A stretch of 64,000 nucleotides of DNA from Nelumbo lutea. Taxonomy: Eukaryota > Streptophyta > Magnoliopsida > Proteales > Nelumbonaceae. The notes under the pieces were generated by a model that had not been told where the DNA came from, did no database searches, and was given only the letters and a program-made list of their open reading frames with translations. The stretch covers positions 51,759,759 to 51,823,758 of the forward strand of contig JAKGHH010000003.1 in the NCBI GenBank assembly GCA_022828595.1. The letters run 5' to 3'. Shown here piece after piece: positions 14,701 to 25,955 of the stretch; within the stretch, counting starts at the first letter, position 1; the number at the start of each line of letters is the position of its first letter. Position numbers and translations under genes: made by a program.

Positions 14701-17700
14701 TAATGGGAGCATTTTTGTTATTTTTTGCCGAATTAAGATGTGTCCCTCTATAAAAATGGTGGGATGTGCCCAAATCACTACCCTTAAACTTAAACTAATC
14801 CATTTGTAGAAGAATGAAATTAAGGATGGAAAGGAAGGTATTTTACCTTGGGTGGGCCTCCTGTAGAATTGGTGCAATATAACCTGGCATTATCAACTAG
14901 CATACAGTATCTTTCAAATGCCTCAGCAAACAGCTTGTGGGACTTCAACTGTGACTTCACCCTCACAGCTCTCTTTGTCATAATAGCTCTCCTGATGCCT
15001 CTCATAACGGCCAAGTATGCATCACACACCACTCCCACCAGCTCTATTCTGTATGGTTTCCTTGCCTGTTTCTGCTCCTCTTCCTCTTCCTCTTGCCAGT
15101 AGTTTTCAGACACAGTCCCGTCCTCGGCAACCTTGTATCCGACCCCCATTCGGTAGCGCCGGAGGTGGACGTTCCTAGCCATGGCGATTGTCTGCTGCAC
15201 AAAGGGTTCCCAGGAGAGAGTGCCGTCCATGATGACATCCCGCCCTTCGTTCAGGGCTGTTACTAACAGGGATGATGCAGCATCCGTGGATGATTGGTGC
15301 ACCTGTTACCAAGTAAATGCTTAGAGAGAGAGAGATAGATAGATAAATAAAAGAGGGAGAGAGAGAGAGAGGGAATGGCAACGGGGGCGTCCTATCCTCA
15401 CCACCAATGGGCACAGGATTTCCCCCATGGGGATCTCCACTCTCCGCCATTTTTTTTGAGATATCAAATTTTTATTTTTTTAAAATAAAATAGTTACTAT
15501 CATATAAAAATAAGCTTAATTATATTCAAACATATTTTTAAAATTATTTACAATCTCCACGGGTGAGGATCAGGGACCCCATGGGGCAGCCTCCATGCCC
15601 TGTTTCCACCAATGGAGATAGAAATTTCTCCATTCCCATTTCTGCCTCTGTAAATAAGAAATCATCCCCATCCCCACAAAGATTGAAGAAATGGAGAAAA
15701 TTGACATGCTAGAGAGAGTGATCACCAGCTCTGCAGTTTGGAGCATGTCATGGTGGTGGCCTTTAGAGCTGAGGGCTCGGTAGATGACGTCAGACTCCTT
15801 GAAAGCATCTGCCTCAACTACCACTACATTCTCCGCTGCCTCTGTCCAGAAAGCTCTGCGTGAACTCATTTGTTTTTTCAGGTTAAGCAAATTCAACTCA
15901 ACCCAATTCACTCTTGCTCTTGAATCAATTGAGAAATGATTCATTTTTCTACTACAATTACTAATTTATTTCTCACTTTTGGAATTTAATTTTCAGATAC
16001 AACCAAACATCACAAATCAACAAGAGAAATTATTTTATATGCTAATAACTTTTTTTTCCATCATTTTTAATTTCATGCCCTTGAATGAAGTCTGTGTTAC
16101 TTTGTATAAAATCTGGACATTTCAAACAAGTGGAATTTAAAAAAGGGAAAAGATAGAGATTCTGTGAGTCCCAAAGTTCCATCATTCACAAGCTGAGAGT
16201 CTAACACACTACAAGGTTTTGTTCAGCTCCAAAAGTTTGAGTTGGGATGATCATGGACCGGGCCGGCCTGGGTTTTTATGGGCTAATACAACTTTCAAGG
16301 CGAGATTCAATTTTACTCGTGGAGCATAAATTATGGCATTCAATTTTAATGGGGAGATGGGATCTATCGAAAATAAAATAAAAATAAAAATGGTGCATGA
16401 TTTTCGCTTTCAAGAAATCTCATCTCTACAATGGTCATGTTGAAGAATGTTAGTGCCTTGAGCCATAACATCCATGAGCTAATCCCTTGCAGGTCAGTGG
16501 AACAACCAACCATATAAGCTTTCATCATCATCATCATCATTTAATGTTCCTTTTAGTCGGCCACTTGTCTTTTTAAGCCTTTCAACTTAAGACAGATTGC
16601 TTCTATAAATGAGAAGCTTCAATGGTGTAAAAACAAAATATAATTAGTTCCTGTTTGATTCACAGGAATAGGGATTTGGAATCGGAATTGGAATAGGTCC
16701 CAATTGTTTGGTTGAGTGGAATCAGAATCACATTCCCATTCCTGCTGGAATGGCATTCCCCATTTGAGAGAATGGCCATTACTTGCCTCTCCCTTGGGAA
16801 TGACATCTCATTCCTGCTGATTTTAGGGTCCGTTTGATTCACAGGCGAAATCAAAATCTTTTGAAATTGGAATCGGAATGGCCTATTCCCATAATCTGTT
16901 TGGTTAAGACAGGAATAAGAAAGGGAATTAGAATCAACAGGAATGGGAGGGGCAGGGAATGGCCATTCCCTTAAATGGGGGGAGTGCCATTCCAGTAGGA
17001 ATGGGAATGAGATTCCAATTCCACCCAACCAAACAGTTGGAATTGGAATTGCCAATTCCAATTTTGATTCCAGACCCCTATTCCTGTGAACCAAATAAGG
17101 CCTCAATTCCTATTTCCATTCCAGCCAAACAAACTATGGGAATAGACCATTCTAATTCTGATTTTAAAGGATTTCAATTCCAATTCTGGTTCTGGCTGTA
17201 AGCCAAACAGACCCTTAGTGTTTTTTGAGAGAGTAGTGGTGTTCACATTAAATGTCAAACCAGCCAAACCGGCCCGACCCAACCCAACTTGGTTAGTTTT
17301 TCAAAATTACTGGTCGGTTTTGATTTGTATTAGAAAATAAACCAACAATTCGGTTCGTTTTTGGTTCTCATGTATGAAAATGAAACCAAACCGAACCAAA
17401 ACAATCCTATATTTTTAAGTAATTATTAATTAGTCCCTACCCTATATGTTAAATGTTGATATATTTTATTTGTGTTTTGTTTGAACTTTGAAAAAATGGT
17501 TATTTATGATAAAAACTAAAATATAAAACCAATACAAATATAATACAATGGTACAGTTTTTAATTCAGTTTTGTATAAATTTAAATATATATTGACAAAA
17601 AAAATCAATTTTGTATAAAAAATTAATCAATTTAAATATATATTTTGGTTTTGCATAAAAACTAAAAAGAAATAAACTTAAATATAAATAGATATTTTAA

Positions 17701-20700
17701 TTTAAAATATATATAAAAACCGACTAAACCGATAAACCAACCCAAACTGATCCTTCGATTTTGCTTCAGGGTCAGTCGGTCTGGATTTAATCAATAAGTA
17801 AATCGACTAGGTCGGGTCGGTTGAAAAAGACCCAACCCGACCCGTGAACACCCTTATGAGAGAGGAATAACCTATTTTAGGCTTTCTGGAGTTTTACTTG
17901 TATAAAAATCCTCCCAAACAGACACTTAATTGTTAAATTATGAGCTTAATTGATTGGTGTTTTTCTTTGTTTAAATAATAATGAATCGAGTTTTTACTGT
18001 TTGAGTATGTCCTTGAGGACGGTGCTCTTGCCAGCGCCCATGCCACCACCCATCAGAAGAAGTACCGGACTCCTCTCACCGTGGGCCGCCGGAACCATCA
18101 CGTCTGGATGCGAGTTTCCGATTGCTTTCATCTCGTCCACCAGCGTAGCGAACACTCTCGTTACCTTCAAGTCCTTAGTCACTCTATCAAATCTCTGTTT
18201 TCTATTCAACACCCAACACCAACATCATTTTTGTTAATCTTTTCAAATAAACCATGACATGAGTAAATGGCAAAAACAATGTCTGACTACGAGGGGATGT
18301 TTGGTACTCTGCTTATTTCCATTTGAAATTTATCTTAAACCAACTAGTATTTTAATCTCCATACCCCCCATCAAGGGTTTAAAAATTGGATTGGAAATAG
18401 AACTGTTTTGAGGACCGATTCTTGGGTCAAATGGCCTAATCATTCGGTTCAAATAGATGATCAGTTCTGATTTAAAAATAAAAAATTAAAACAATCATTA
18501 AAATAAGAAAATAGTAAAAAAATCATTGTTTGGGTCAACAGTTTAACCACCCAAATCAACAGACAGCTGACCAAATCAACAATTTTTGGCCCAAATCCAA
18601 TTTTAAGGTGAAATGGAACTGACTGTCTGACTGATTCCTAGGTCAACCAGTCTGACTGTCTGATTTTCAAAACCATACCCCTCACTGGTTCACTAATGCG
18701 ATATTGACATGATAGATGAAAAACACATATTTCTCACCAAATAATGGTGTTTGTATTTTAAGATTGTAGGTTAAAAGGTCAAACCTTATTAGATATGAAT
18801 AATTAACGCCTTTGTTTTTTGCAATACAATTTCAATTTATACTGGTTTAAAAGTATGGGAGAGCAAATTAACTTTGGGTTTTATTAAACAAGAATGAACC
18901 AAAATTTACACTATTCTCATTTGCACTCTCTACTTTGCAAATGAAATTGCATCACAAACAAACTGAGCCAGAAGCCTCATCATTATGAAACAAATGTTAA
19001 TCTAACTTAATTGGTTGATAAAAGATAATAAAAAATATCCATGTTGAAGTTAAAAAATTGAGGGGAACCTTTTACAAGCACCATTTTCCTTGTTTTTTTT
19101 ATTTACGGAAAATAATATAATCATATAACACAAGCAATCTTTTACACGTGTTAATTAATATTTAGAATATAATAGACTTATATGAACCCAAAAGTCAACT
19201 TTCTGGTTAAACTATCAGAACTAACTTCTCAAAAGCAGCTTAATCATGATGGAAGCCCTCTCAAATGACATCAGATTTAAATACTTCACACCAACCTTAC
19301 AGCGCATCTTAACCGTGCATTAAGAATATTTTCTGTACTTGATGTTATCATTTATGAGAAGATATTTTCAATACACAACTGCAATACACTATGAGGTTAG
19401 TATGAACCGCACTCTGTAATCCCAAATGGGCTCTTAGATTTGGGTTCGGGCTCAGCCCATGCAAGCCGGCTTATCAACGAGATAATTGATCTTGGCTCAT
19501 TTACAGCTAATTAGGTGCTACTTGCTGGGTATGGGCCTTTACTTCCTTCACAAATGGATATTTAATATTCCTCTCCTACCAAAAAATATTTAATATTCTT
19601 GATTTCCTCACGAGTCAGATGGAGGGATTATTTATTGACAAATGGAGAAAAGATGGCAGTATAAGAAATTTGTGTTAGTACATAACTAAAGCAAATTTTG
19701 TGGTCCAGTTTGGAGTAAATTTGTCTTTTCTGACGTTTTCATTCTCAAAAAAATGAGAAATTTAAGGGTTTTTTAGGTATGAAAGCGGTCCCATTTATTG
19801 ATAAGAAATATATGTTGCAAATACATGTAGTATAAGAGAATGTTTTAGACAGATCTAGCAATTTGTATTCATCGATTCAGAACAATGCGAATTTATTTCA
19901 TTGATACAAAGTCATCGTAACGTAAATTATGATTTATCTTTATATCAAAATTTATCTTATTTTGTTTGATTGCAGCATAAATGAAGCAAAACAAAATTAA
20001 ACCAAAATTTATATTCTTTCATTTGCACTTTCATGCCTTTGTGTTAGTGCAAATAAAATTGCACTGCAACCAAACACAGCTAGACTCAGTTTGGAATGAG
20101 TACAAATACAAAGTGTGTAAAATGCAAAATCTTTTAATCTTTCTCACGCAAATTTTTATTTATCAACTCAAAATATAAATGGCAACACAGTACCAAACAC
20201 CCCCTTAACCATCCTCACCATAATCAATTTGTTTGGAAAAAGCAAAAGAAAAGAAGTATTCAGCTCATTTGGATTCAAATAGTTTGACACCATAGTGATT
20301 GTTTTTTTCTAAGGAAAGCTTCAGAAATAAAAAGGTAATTCTGTTATAAAAATTAACAGAAGAAAGAGAATAAAACCCACCTTGTGGCTGCCATGACCAT
20401 GTTCTTTAACTTTCTTTTTGATTCTGTATCAGCACTTAGTACCTGAAACCAACCCACAGAGAGTCCAACAAAAAAAAAAAAAAAAAAAAAAAGAAAGACC
20501 ACAGAAAGAAAAATAAAAGAGTTGCAAATGTTTTTAGGTACACATATAATAAAAGCTTGATTAATTAATGCATTAACAATGGATAATGAAGCTTGCCTGA
20601 CTGATCATAAGAGAAGCATGGTTCCAATGGAAGGCAAAGTAACTGAGGATGCATCTCTCAAACTCCTCTACCAGCTTTACAAACAGGGAATCAGCATTTG

Positions 20701-21374
20701 GGTCATTAACAAAGAAGGCATAAATGTTGTCTTCACATCCTTTTGATTTCCTCAGGTAATCGTTTGCCAACTTGGCCAGCTGTGGACACTCGTTTATCTC
20801 TGCAAATCCTATCTGTCTAGCTGCAAACCCAAAACAGAAAACCAAAATTTAAGAGAAGAAAGAGATCTGTCTTTGGCTTATAGGACCTTTCTCCTTTCAC
20901 TTTTTTTTTTCTCTTTTTCAATAAAATATGAATATGCTCTCAATTAATTATAATTGAACAAGAACAAGTATTAAAACACCATTAATGAATTAAGCATATA
21001 CATCTTTATCAGAAACAGTGCAGAATGATTAAAGCACAGAGAATCTGAACATGGGTTAGTTAACAAGTTTCCCAGAGCATTATTCATCTTCCATTACCTA
21101 CATACTGGGAGAAACTTTCAAGTTCATCGACTTTGCCGGATTCCGTCAGGCGTAACTGCGGAATAATCTTTCGGTCCCTCGCCGCCGGGCGATTCCAACA
21201 GTGATAATAGAAGGAAGCAGCGGCAGCAGTGACGGAAGATGCGGCAAGGATCCGTAGAAGTTTGGATGTTGCAGCTCCACCATCTAGAGAGATTGAGAGG
21301 GAGGAAGTGAATTATTCATCAGTTGATAGAATGAAAATTAGAGTACTGGAATAGTTGGGCTTACCTTTCTCCAT
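11782..21374 (-). CDS. P-loop NTPase of the plant zeta-toxin-fold family (505 aa, eight exons)
   Basis: Exons: 21374-21365, 21283-21098, 20820-20597, 20442-20381, 18201-17998, 15855-15726, 15302-14847 and 12027-11782; phases agree throughout and give 505 residues. Residues 9-27 are hydrophobic and Ala-rich, a possible membrane anchor. Walker A, GGGMGAGKST, is at about 212-221. EADAFKESD and GHHHDMLQTAEL follow, then DGTLSW near 298-303, an acidic Glu run at about 343-349, and a C-terminal NCLLVDP segment in the last exon. Family knowledge: zeta-toxin-fold (PF06414) proteins are kinase-like P-loop phosphotransferases; the plant homologues are long, lack an antitoxin partner and have no settled function. 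I infer a nucleotide-dependent kinase, not a toxin. Intron 3 has a GC donor (CAG|GCAAGC), required because exon 4 begins in phase 0 with GTACTAAGTG. Introns 4, 5 and 7 exceed 2 kb and are full of mobile elements. Confidence 0.93.
12434..13905. mobile_element. Mutator-type TIR element, 1472 bp, non-autonomous
   Basis: Terminal inverted repeats of about 105 bp: the left starts GGGAAAATTACTTAAAACT, and the right ends, in inverse, GGGCAAATTTCTTAAACT. Both arms share GTCTTAAAGTATT and GATAATTG. A 9-bp direct repeat, AATTTTTAT, flanks it exactly (12425-12433 and 13906-13914). Long TIRs plus a 9-bp duplication are the Mutator pattern. There is no transposase. The internal C/T-rich stretch 12640-12880 is not recognised and could be captured host sequence. 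A second element is nested at 12900-13260. Confidence 0.85.
12900..13260. mobile_element. Foldback MITE, 361 bp, nested in the Mutator-type element
   Basis: Starts TAAGGGTGTCAATGGA and ends TCCAATTGACACCCTT. The whole element is a run of GGATTGGACC/GGTCCAATCC words able to fold on itself. A perfect 9-bp target-site duplication, ACATGTGAC, lies at 12891-12899 and 13261-13269. Confidence 0.9.
13818..14219. repeat. Perfect tandem duplication, 2 x 201 bp
   Basis: Units 13818-14018 and 14019-14219 are identical by eye over all 201 positions. Each contains the right terminal repeat of the Mutator-type element, its AATTTTTAT duplication and about 100 bp of AT-rich flank, so the duplication came after that insertion. 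Confidence 0.95.
16645..16822. mobile_element. Partial Tourist-type MITE
   Basis: Begins TGTTTGATTCACAGGAATAGGG and repeats AATGGCATTCCCC-type words. Same family as 16826-17214, which it directly abuts; its own second terminus is not obvious. Confidence 0.6.
16826..17214. mobile_element. Tourist-type (PIF/Harbinger) MITE, 389 bp
   Basis: Starts GGGTCCGTTTGATTC and ends AAGCCAAACAGACCC, with TTA on both sides (16823-16825 and 17215-17217). A TTA duplication and G-rich TIRs are diagnostic of PIF/Harbinger MITEs. Inside are repeated GGAATTGGAATTGCC-like words. Relatives: 1556-1640, 16645-16822 and 57640-57890. Confidence 0.85.
17234..17856. mobile_element. Foldback element, about 620 bp, with target-site duplication
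   Basis: Termini TAGTGGTGTTCAC and GTGAACACCCTTA. TGAGAGAG flanks it directly (17226-17233 and 17857-17864). GGTCGGGTCGGTT on one arm pairs with AACCGGCCCGACCC on the other. The middle is AT-rich and non-coding. Confidence 0.85.
18202..20380 (-). other. Fourth intron of the P-loop gene
   Basis: 2179 nt between AAG|GTGGGT and ATAG|AAAACAG. It holds a MITE at 18371-18680, eroded MITE-like termini near 18800-18970 (ending TCACAAACAAACTGAGCC) and near 19955-20190 (TTGCACTGCAACCAAACAC). No hidden exon recognised. Confidence 0.8.
18371..18680. mobile_element. MITE copy, same family as 7377-7659
   Basis: Starts near GGGTTTAAAAATTGGATTGG and ends GATTTTCAAAACCATACC. Shares with the other copies the central block TTGGGTCAACAGTTTAACC, then GACCAAATCAAC and AAGGTGAAATGGAACTGA. 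The target-site duplication is unclear. Confidence 0.7.
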
Positions 21375-21399
21375 GACTCTGAAGAGACAGAATAGAGGA

Positions 21400-22474
21400 G
21401 AAGACGACTTTTTGGGAGGGTTGATTTGAGAATGGAGAAATATCAACTCATCATTGCTCGTGTATGAATGAGCTTGTTTTTATATAGAAGCATGGATTAT
21501 CGTGTCCTTTTATTTGGGGTGATTAAGTTAATATAGAAAGCATGGAAATGGACTTTGGGACATATTTAAATACATAGCCAGTTTTTATTATTATTATTAT
21601 TTTTTGTTCTAAGGGGCTATACAACTGGGGTAGGCTGTCCCCCGAACCCATACGCTCGCCAACCCAACACTCCAGATATGCTATCCACAAATTGTTACCA
21701 CATTCATACCCACGGAACACCATCCTAAGAACATCCCCCATGAATGATAAGGGAGATATTCTCAATGCTTAAATGTAATCAATCCTAGGTAAGGATATGG
21801 GAACAATTCATGGGTAGTAAATCCGAACCCCTAATCCAAGTGTAGACCGGATTCAATTTTAATTCTTGGCTATAACTAATAAGACACTTTACCAATTTCA
21901 ATTCTCAATTACAACTAGTAAAAAACCTTGACAACCAACTGATTGAGAGAGAAATGAATGGGCCTGATCCATTGACTCTAAATCTAATAATTGATTTTTG
22001 CTATTTGATAAACTGTCTCTTATCCAAATTACTGTCCTTTGCTGGTCAAATAGAAACTCTCTAGTGTGTGGTCTGTTTTCTTTCATTGGAGAAAAGATAG
22101 GAAAAATCAGTCAAAGCCACTCATGAATTTCGATAAATACCAAGTGAAACACATTTATTTATGATACCGGTGAATCCACGCAATGCACGGACTGGTGTCA
22201 GAAACATGTCCATTCAGTGTCTTAATTGAATTGGTTGCGTGTGAACTTAAATAACCTCACATTTAATTTTTTATTTAAAAATTCAAAAAAAAACTACAAA
22301 TTTATAAAAGGCTTGAAAAACAATATGAGAAATTTGATGTATACAAAGCATATGGTTTGTGATGACCGGCAGCGCTAATGCAAACTTCAACTTTTCTCTC
22401 TTGGGGTATTCTTTCTCAATTGATGCCTGAAAATGGTGTATTTTATTTTTTTTTCTAGAATTTAATTTTCTTCT
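21400..22474. other. Region upstream of the P-loop gene, no gene seen
   Basis: Promoter side of the P-loop gene. A (TTA)n tract lies near 21586-21600. The rest is unremarkable and short open frames have no family signature. Confidence 0.5.
21477..21486 (-). promoter_or_regulatory. TATA box of the P-loop gene
   Basis: CTATATAAAA on the minus strand, about 105 nt upstream of the start codon at 21374, followed by a pyrimidine-rich leader. The transcription start is inferred to be near 21450. Confidence 0.65.
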
Positions 22475-22935
22475 AGGTTGAGTTTGGAAACGATACAAAT
22501 GGAGTATAATTTCTAGTTCGGATAAATTTACACTCTGGTTCACTTTTACTTGTCTTTGGTGATATTACATTTTTGCATTGATAGATGACAGATCAATTCA
22601 TATTTACATTGATAATAAGATGTAAAAGTACATCAATATTGCATTCAAGTAGGCTTTTGATAAAAAAAAAGCATATGCTTTATTGGAATTTGTAGTTGTA
22701 TCTATAAAGTCTGTTTTGTAAGAAGGTAAATTTGTCAATGCAAAACTAATCCAACTTTACATTTATATGAACCATTTTACACTTTACATATTTACATCAT
22801 TTTCAAATGTAAACTGGCTCAATTTAGAAAGAATACAAATACAAATATGTACAGTGCAAATACATACAAAATAATGCAAAATATAAGGTTTTGCACTCTA
22901 CAAATTTATATTTGTACTCTTTCCAAATTAAGCCT
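22475..22935 (+). mobile_element. Two abutting MITEs
   Basis: 22475-22810 is the same element as 11273-11640 in the opposite orientation. It runs directly into 22806-22935, which starts CTGGCTCAATTTAGAAAG and ends TACTCTTTCCAAATTAAGCC, the GGCTCAGTTTGG MITE family found six times here. Confidence 0.7.
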
Positions 22936-23109
22936 TATTAGTATGAATGCTCATCTTTTTGTTACTTAGTTTGTGCTTGAGAAGACACATCTCTTGATGC
23001 TATTGCGAGGGAGATTCTAATATTTTGAAAATTTGAGAAATTAGTAAGGGTAAAAGAGACCTTTGATTATTAGACAAACAATCACAAGGGACATCTTTGG
23101 TCTTAATAG

Positions 23110-23560
23110 TTCAATTTGAAAAGAGGGGGAAGGTCAAGTTTTTTACCCTACATTGTAAATAATTCCTGCTACTACCCCATACAATCTTGCCTGTACGGTC
23201 AATCCCATCTTCTATAACTAAAATGGGTGGAATCGGTACGGATGTTGGATCCATAATCGGATCCTACCCAATTTATATGGATTGAGCCGTTTCCAGATTT
23301 GAATCATAGTGCTTCTATCCTAATCACATGCAAACGGATTAGATCGGAATTCCATCAAGATATCAGATATCTGAATATTATCCCATCCAAATTAATTTAT
23401 TTAGGAATATTTCTTAGCAGAATTTGGATTCATTTCTGCACATTTATATTGGGGAGTCAAACTGGATTCAGCTGCATCATTTACCATTGGACATTGTATC
23501 TTAAATATGTAAATATTAATAAATAAAATTTCATTTTTATTGGTTTATTAAAATAAATAA
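23110..23560. repeat. Third, partial copy of the module that starts the segmental duplication
   Basis: GGGGGAAGGTCAAGT, then AATCCCATCTTCTAT, ACGGATGTTGGATCCATAA and ATCAGATATCTGAAT occur here in the same order as at 29695-30020 and, in part, 35345-35600. Internal gaps differ. Confidence 0.75.
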
Positions 23561-24228
23561 TTAAATAATTTAATTCTGTAGAAGGGCAATCCGGCAGGAT
23601 TTTGATCAATCCATAGCTGGGCCGGCAGAATTTTGATAAATCGAATTTATCTTTTAGTCTTCTCGAGTCTCATAGCTGGACAAAGTTACTGGTCCAAGCA
23701 ATGCAACCCCTTGATCAATCCATGATTCTAAGTCCAAGGGGTTGAATTAGAATATATAGGGCAATGCGGTTCAAGAATCGGTTCAGATTCTTTTAAGAAC
23801 TCAGATGGGATATTTGCATTGCTATAATGCCATTTGCATACTCGGTTATGTATTGAATTAGAATAATTGACAAGATCTTGCTGAAATAGGAATATCAAAT
23901 AACATGAGAGAAAAGGTAATTCCGTTTGTATAGTACTGTCAATATGAGTTTCAAGAGGAAAGAAATTAAAAAAGAAAGAAAAGGTAATTCGTTTTAATTT
24001 TATCCTCATGACAATCATTCATTTAAACAAGGAAAAAAAGATCTCATACTGTAGTTGGTTGTTATGCCACATCAAAAGTTAGGAAGAAAAGGCCCAAGGA
24101 AAGAAAAAAAGCAAAAGTGCCAAAAAATACTAGCTAGAAAGAAGGCCATTATGTAAGATGGAGCGAATAGATGAAAGGCCCAAGGAAAAAAAAAAAAAAA
24201 ACAAACACACACATAGTGGACCAATAGA
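23561..24228. other. Intergenic, nothing recognised
   Basis: AT-rich, with short low-complexity A tracts. No supported gene. Confidence 0.5.
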
Positions 24229-24634
24229 CTACAACCCAATAGGAATAGTAGCAAGATTGGCTTTGCCTTCAAGATTTGCAACCTTTTGCCTCAGATGCCT
24301 AACTTCGGCAAGCAACTTGTGGATATGACCGTCAAGGCACTCACATTTGTATGGGAAATACATATAGTTCAGATAGTTCACATCCTCCATATGTATTGCA
24401 TAATATTGTTTGAGCCTCCTTATAGCATTCTGGCAGGCATATTGCTGGGCCTCTGAAATAGTAGGGTTGGGCCCCCAGTGAAGGTCCATTTCTCATCGTG
24501 AACAATAAGTACAAGGCTCCACGTTCTTCATTTTCCACCAAGTACACGGGCTCAGAAATTTCGAGGAATCGAAGCAAACCTCTCAGGACACTTTTAAAAC
24601 AAATAGGGAAAACAATATCATCCTGGCAATCCAT
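24229..24634 (-). pseudogene. Unrecognised protein, two overlapping frames joined by a likely frameshift
   Basis: Upstream frame (24634-24341) starts with MDCQDDIVFPICFKSV. The downstream frame (24489-24229) starts with MDLHWGPNPTISEAQQ and ends in a helix with a heptad-like pattern (HKLLAEVRHLRQKVANLEGK). Both look protein-like for the part where the other frame does not. A single extra A at GAGAAATGG (about 24490) would account for the shift. A good 3' splice site (TTTTTTGCAG) lies just before the first ATG, so the piece may be an internal or second exon whose upstream exon I could not find. I do not recognise the family. It could be a recent pseudogene, a sequencing error, or two real but unrelated frames. 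Confidence 0.45.
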
Positions 24635-24649
24635 ATCTGCAAAAAATGT

Positions 24650-25270
24650 GTAGTAAGATTACATCATAGAAGGAGGCTTATAGCATTGAAGACACACATT
24701 TGTTCTATGATGCTTCATTGTCTCCTATAGCATTGAAGGCACACATTTGTCATAATCCTACCCGTTGACTCATGGTCTAGATTCACATCTCCTATCCTGA
24801 CCCTAGATATTCATATCTTGCACCATGTTGCAAATACAAACAGAATTATTCACTGAAGTCAAGAAAGGCTCATTGGGGTAGATGAATAGGTCCAATAGAT
24901 AACATGAAAGCGGTTCAAGAAAGAGACCTAAGTATCTCATCAAAAGCATGTATACAGAAAATTAGTAGATTAATCTTGCTTCAAGGAAAACATGAAAGTG
25001 GTTCAAGAACTCTAGAAGGGATGAATAAAGCATAAAGGGTTTTAAAGTATGAGCATGAAGGGATAAATAAAGAACTCCAAAAGGTTTATAACCACTAGAA
25101 TACAACCATTTGTACCACAGTCAATTTCTCTTTTGGAAAGCCCTAATAATATAATTGCTTTATGTTTTCTTCTGAAGTAGCTTAACCAGATCTTCAGAAT
25201 TATGCTTAGGCCTACCAAGTCTCCAAAGAAGTTGCACCAAATGATAGGGATCAATCACAAGATTTCAATG
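24650..25270. other. Intergenic, nothing recognised
   Basis: Contains two near-copies of TAGCATTGAAG(A/G)CACACATTTGT about 50 bp apart (24680 and 24728). Otherwise unremarkable. Confidence 0.5.
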
Positions 25271-25388
25271 ATAGGTGATGTAACCGTTTCTGGTCACATA
25301 CCAATTTTTTTTTCGTGATGTATCAATTTTTGGCTAAGTACTTTGTCATTTGACCTACTTCCAGGTGGCCTGTGACTCAGAGGATGAT

Positions 25389-25670
25389 GGAGCTCCCTGG
25401 TGGCGAATTGCCTGGTGGTGAGCTACTTGGTGATGAGCTCCCTGGTGGTGAGCTACTTGGTGATGAGCACCTTGGTGGTGAGCTACCTGGTGACGAGCTC
25501 CCTGGTGGTGAGCTACTTGGCGATGAGCTCCCTGGTGGTGGGCTACTTGGTGGTGAGCTACCTGGTGGTGAGCTACTTGGTGACGAGCTCCCTGGTGGTG
25601 AGCTACTTGGTGACGAGCTCCCTGGTGGTGAGCTACTTGGTGACGAGCTCCCTAGTGGTGAGCTACCTGG
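25389..25670. repeat. 30-bp minisatellite inside the left LTR
   Basis: About 9.4 units of a 30-bp repeat made of two 15-bp halves, GAGCTCCCTGGTGGT and GAGCTACTTGGTGAC. The period is a multiple of three, so several frames stay open on both strands and produce artificial repetitive proteins rich in Gly-Glu-Leu (plus) or Ser-Pro-Gly (minus). The array lies downstream of the LTR TATA box in element orientation, so it would be in the transcript. Confidence 0.95.
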
Positions 25671-25944
25671 ATGAGCTGCCTTGTTGGCGAGCCTCCTAGT
25701 GTAGTGCAACCCGACTGCCCTCTACATGAGATGATTTGCTCCTCCTTGTAGTCGGTGAGAGCCGATGAACATGCGAGAACTAAATCAGAGGACCCGAGGG
25801 TGTTTACCCGGCGGGGCCACTTCGATGGCTAAGTTAGCACTCTGATAGTAGAGAGCTTGAAGATGATATTAGAGAAATGAGAGAGCTAGAGAGCAGTGAT
25901 TACCTCCATTTTTCATCCCCCTTCCCCTCTGGGGGGTCGGGGCT

Positions 25945-25955
25945 CTTATATAGTA
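25945..25955 (-). promoter_or_regulatory. TATA box of the left LTR
   Basis: CTATATAAGAG on the minus strand, with the matching CACTATATAAGAG near 28234-28224 in the right LTR. Both precede a conserved CCCCCTAGAGGGG/CCCCCAGAGGGG stretch. This is the likely start of the element's transcript (R region). Confidence 0.55.

Larger units (their letters stand above)
12028..14846 (-). other. Seventh intron of the P-loop gene
   Basis: 2819 nt between AAG|GTAAAA and TTCAG|TTG. It contains a poly-G run (12144-12157), a Mutator-type element (12434-13905) with a nested smaller one, and a 201-bp tandem duplication. No exon seen inside. Confidence 0.85.
15856..17997 (-). other. Fifth intron of the P-loop gene
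   Basis: 2142 nt between CA|GTAAAA and GCAG|AGC. It holds the two MITE-like units at 16645-17214 and the foldback element at 17234-17856. Nothing else recognised. Confidence 0.85.

Noticed and set aside
14848..15450. Additional frames overlapping exon 7 of the P-loop gene
   Set aside because: Other-frame shadows; only the minus frame 15302-14847 has the family motifs and correct splice phases.
11782..21374. Bacterial-type toxin-antitoxin locus
   Set aside because: The zeta-type fold is present, but the gene has eight exons, plant promoter features and no antitoxin neighbour; it is a host P-loop protein.
25372..25709. Long repetitive frames (Gly-Glu-Leu on plus, Ser-Pro-Gly on minus), also at 27716-27987
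   Set aside because: They are translations of a 30-bp LTR minisatellite whose period is a multiple of three, open in several frames on both strands; no sign of a gene.
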